Assembly: GCA_019114925.1 (NCBI GenBank)
Contig: DXEO01000097.1
Span: 1 to 23,373, forward strand
Source of the DNA: Candidatus Corynebacterium faecipullorum
GTDB lineage: Bacteria; Actinomycetota; Actinomycetes; Mycobacteriales; Mycobacteriaceae
Direction: 5' to 3'
DNA: 23,373 bases
The notes under the pieces were generated by a model that saw nothing but the letters and a program-made list of their open reading frames with translations, did no database searches and had not been told where the DNA came from. A program made the position numbers and the translations under genes. Numbering within the stretch: the first letter of the stretch is position 1; every line of letters begins with the position of its first letter. This document shows positions 21,238 to 23,373 of this stretch, piece by piece.

Positions 21238-22185
21238 CTAGTCGGTTGTGAACTCCATTTCGGTGGCGCTGGTCTGCACCACGCGAAGATCGGAGCCTTC
21301 CGCACCATAAGAAATGGCGGTGGTTACGGAGACATCGCCGGCGGTGGGAAGCGGCTTGGTCAGATCAACTGTGACCGAGCCCTCCGAGGTGGACGTGTGG
21401 TTTAGGACCTTGAGTTCTTTGCCCTGCAGTTCTTCGGGGGCGTCGGCGCCGTCAAAGGACAGCGCGCCCAGGGAAGGCCGCTGCTCCACCTTGACGCTGA
21501 GGGTGGCGATATCCCCGTCCAGCTTGTCCAAGGTATAGGTCGTGGTTTGCAGCAGCGTGGATTCACCGGTGACGCGCGATTCCACCATCCACCTGGCGCC
21601 AGGGCCGATTTCCTCATCCGGGAAGACGATGGGCAGGGAGGTCAGGCTGGTGATAGCGCGCTCGACTGTGCTGCGGGCCTGGTCGGTTGCTGCCTGCGGG
21701 GCCGCTAGGCGCAGAGAATTCATCTGTCCGGTATCCGTACCACGCCACCCAAATTGGAAGCCTTCAGCGGATGTGACGTCCGTGCCGTCGGCCTCAGGCT
21801 TGCCCACGGTGACGAAGGCGTTGCGGCTCGCCGGAAGCTGGCCTTCGACGTTCTCGGTGGCAGCTTCCACCGAAGCCTGTAGCGGAAGAGTGACCTTATC
21901 CTCGGCCGCCGGCGAAGGGGCAGCGCTGCCATCCTTGCGCAGCTGCTGGTCGAAGCCCGTGGCGACCTTGTAGGTCAGCTCCTGCGAAGCATCGAGATCC
22001 TGATAAGCCAGAACGCGGCTGGCGCCGTCACCGGGCTCCAAGAGGGTGACGCGCGGGGCATCGAGGGCCAAGCCGACCGGTTCTTCGACTGGCTTGGCTG
22101 GCTGGGAATAGGAACAGCCGGCGAGCGCGCCGCTTACTCCCAGGACGGTGGCGGACAGGACTGCTAGAGCTCTCACACGAAACAC
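21238..22185 (-). CDS. putative lipoprotein of unknown function
   Basis: With the GTG at 22185 the protein is 315 aa and begins MFRVRALAVLSATVLGVSGALAGC, a lipoprotein signal with lipobox LAGC (C24). I prefer this start because TAATTT (22198-22193 on this strand) sits exactly 7 nt upstream. The TTG at 22194 would overlap that element, and the GTG at 22176 is also possible. The mature part is soluble and beta-rich (for example TTTYTLDKLDGDIATLSVKVEQ and PIVFPDEEIGPGARWMVESRV). It recalls DUF6263-type bacterial lipoproteins, but this is a tentative assignment. The gene is divergent from lspA with overlapping promoters. Confidence 0.8.
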   Translation of the reverse strand: MFRVRALAVLSATVLGVSGALAGCSYSQPAKPVEEPVGLALDAPRVTLLEPGDGASRVLAYQDLDASQELTYKVATGFDQQLRKDGSAAPSPAAEDKVTLPLQASVEAATENVEGQLPASRNAFVTVGKPEADGTDVTSAEGFQFGWRGTDTGQMNSLRLAAPQAATDQARSTVERAITSLTSLPIVFPDEEIGPGARWMVESRVTGESTLLQTTTYTLDKLDGDIATLSVKVEQRPSLGALSFDGADAPEELQGKELKVLNHTSTSEGSVTVDLTKPLPTAGDVSVTTAISYGAEGSDLRVVQTSATEMEFTTD

Positions 22186-22192
22186 GCATTCC

Positions 22193-22219
22193 AAATTACC
22201 GGATGAGCCTGTTTAGAAT
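22193..22219. promoter_or_regulatory. overlapping divergent promoters of the lipoprotein gene and lspA
   Basis: TAATTT (22198-22193, - strand) is 7 nt before the lipoprotein GTG, and TAGAAT (22214-22219, + strand) is 7 nt before the lspA GTG. The two -10 elements point away from each other and are 15 bp apart, so each gene's -35 region falls on the other's -10. Polymerase could probably occupy only one at a time. Confidence 0.55.
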
Positions 22220-22226
22220 GGAACGG

Positions 22227-22733
22227 GTGAAAGCAAGGAGTTATATCGGAGTGATGGTTGCGGTGGTGCTCGGTGTGGCCGCCGTCGACCAAGCCGTGAA
22301 GGCGCTGATGCTGTCCATCCTCACCGAAGGTGAAGCCCTACCTGTGTTCGGTGACTGGTTCCGCTTCTACCTTCTGTTTAACCCCGGCGCCGCCTTCTCC
22401 ATGGGAGGGGAGGGCTCGACGTGGTTGTTCACTACCATCCAGCTGGTTTTCGTTGTCGGAGTTGCCATCGCAGCTCCGCGCATCCACGACAAGTGGCAGG
22501 CCATCGGGCTGGCCATGATTGCCGGCGGCGCTCTGGGAAATTTCATCGACCGACTTGTGCGCGAGCCGGGGTTTTGGTTCGGGCACGTCGTGGACTATAT
22601 CTCCGTGGGCAGCTTCGCCGTATTCAATATCGCGGACGCGGCAATTACCTGTGGCGTGGTGGTTTTTATCATCGCGATGTTCTGGTCAGAGATGAAAGAG
22701 AAGTCACAAGAGCAGGAAGCGGGGGAAGCATGA
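22227..22733 (+). CDS. lspA: lipoprotein signal peptidase (signal peptidase II)
   Basis: LspA cleaves prolipoproteins in front of the lipidated Cys in the membrane. I chose the GTG at 22227 (168 aa) because the perfect -10 TAGAAT (22214-22219) ends 7 nt before it and the ATGs at 22203 and 22218 lie before or inside that element. Four hydrophobic helices are visible. Conserved blocks are FNPGAAFSM (N52), GGALGNFIDRL with catalytic D108, and VVDYISVGSFAVFNIADAAI with catalytic D137. The stop overlaps the next gene (ATGATG, 4 nt), so the pseudouridine synthase is translationally coupled, a common pairing in bacteria. Two likely LspA substrates are encoded immediately upstream. Confidence 0.95.
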   Translation: MKARSYIGVMVAVVLGVAAVDQAVKALMLSILTEGEALPVFGDWFRFYLLFNPGAAFSMGGEGSTWLFTTIQLVFVVGVAIAAPRIHDKWQAIGLAMIAGGALGNFIDRLVREPGFWFGHVVDYISVGSFAVFNIADAAITCGVVVFIIAMFWSEMKEKSQEQEAGEA

Positions 22734-23373
22734 TGCGCGAAAGTCGTAGGTTGCCGGTACCCGAGGGCCTCGATGGCATGCGCGTGGACGCTGCCTTGGC
22801 TAAGCTCCTGGGCATTTCCCGCGCCCGAGTGGCCCAGTTGTGCACGGCGGGCGACGTGGAAATCGACGGCGAGGCAGTGGGCAAGTCCGAGCGCTTAAGT
22901 GCCGGCGGGTGGATCGACGTCATGATGCCAGCGCCTGAGGAGCCGCTCATCCCCAAGGAGGAGCTGGTGGAGGGCATGGATGTCCTCTACGCGGACGAGG
23001 ACATCATCTGTGTGTGCAAGCCGGTGGGGGTGGCCGCGCACCCGACGTTGGGCTGGGATGGCCCTACCGTCATTGGTGGGTTGAGGGCGGCGGGCTATGC
23101 GCTTGCCGACGCCGGACCGACCGAACGCAAGGGCATTGTCCACCGCCTCGACGTGGGTACCTCCGGCGTCATGGTGGTGGCCGCCAGCGAGCGCGCCTAC
23201 TCCCAACTCAAGAACGCCTTCCGCGAACGCACCGTGCAAAAGACCTATCACGCCGTGGTCCAGGGCCTGCCGGATCCTATCGTGGGGACAATTGATGCAC
23301 CCATTGGCCGCCATCCTTCGGCGGGCTGGAAATTTGGGGTCGTTGATGACGGCAAACCGGCAGTGACACATTA
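22730..23373 (+). CDS. RluA/RluD-family 23S rRNA pseudouridine synthase, 5' part
   Basis: The frame starts at ATG 22730, overlapping the lspA stop, with GGGGGAAG just upstream, and stays open to the window end; the 3' part is missing. At least 214 residues are visible, against about 300-320 for a full protein. The N-terminal S4 RNA-binding domain (about residues 15-65, RVDAALAKLLGISRARVAQL) is followed by the catalytic fold with CKPVGVAAHP and the active-site motif HRLDVGTSG (138-146, D141). KTYHAVVQGLP also matches the family. It modifies uridines in 23S rRNA, most likely helix 69 as for RluD, though the exact target is inferred. Confidence 0.93.
   Translation, partial: MMRESRRLPVPEGLDGMRVDAALAKLLGISRARVAQLCTAGDVEIDGEAVGKSERLSAGGWIDVMMPAPEEPLIPKEELVEGMDVLYADEDIICVCKPVGVAAHPTLGWDGPTVIGGLRAAGYALADAGPTERKGIVHRLDVGTSGVMVVAASERAYSQLKNAFRERTVQKTYHAVVQGLPDPIVGTIDAPIGRHPSAGWKFGVVDDGKPAVTH

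Overview
The window is a GC-rich actinobacterial chromosome segment that reads as Corynebacterium. The evidence is the division and cell-wall order murD-ftsW-murG-murC-ftsQ-ftsZ-pgeF-yggS-sepF-yggT-wag31, with no ftsA, zipA, ddl or min genes, followed by a eukaryote-like (type II) ileS behind a short actinobacterial T-box leader. The species cannot be read from the sequence.

Region 1 (1-5276): lipid II synthesis and septal wall genes, all on the + strand and closely packed: the 3' end of murD, then ftsW, murG, murC and ftsQ. murC and ftsQ overlap by 8 nt. Region 2 (5277-10714): ftsZ behind a roughly 200-nt non-coding leader with a strong hairpin, then pgeF (YfiH/laccase-domain), yggS (PLP-binding), sepF (membrane anchor of FtsZ), yggT, and the polar growth organiser wag31/divIVA. 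wag31 ends in a textbook intrinsic terminator. Region 3 (10715-12129): a 56-aa two-helix membrane protein downstream of a duplicated 10-bp element, and an HNH-endonuclease-like gene on the - strand. Region 4 (12130-15760): T-box riboswitch, ileS and its terminator.

Region 5 (15804-17989): a - strand operon of a GntR/FCD-type regulator and an MFS transporter with a 4-nt start/stop overlap. A perfect inverted repeat with 10-bp arms lies over the regulator's start codons. Region 6 (17955-20367): dinB (Pol IV) and ansA (asparaginase), convergent with stop codons overlapping by 4 bp. Region 7 (20404-23373): two lipoprotein genes (one MTB12-like), lspA (lipoprotein signal peptidase) and the 5' part of an RluA/RluD-type pseudouridine synthase gene.

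Functionally, regions 1-2 form one growth and division module: lipid II supply (MurD, MurC, MurG), septal glycan polymerisation (FtsW, FtsQ), Z-ring and membrane tether (FtsZ, SepF) and polar growth (Wag31). The most informative non-gene signals are: the T-box with an 8-bp helix masking the ileS ribosome binding site; the GntR operator; eight genes with a TAnnnT hexamer 6-8 nt before the start codon and little or no Shine-Dalgarno sequence, which suggests leaderless mRNAs; overlapping divergent promoters between a lipoprotein gene and lspA; and a run of eight 11-residue repeats in Wag31. I see no CRISPR array, rRNA, tRNA, prophage or insertion sequence. Most of the window is ordinary core genome, and I did not find a clearly new multi-gene system.
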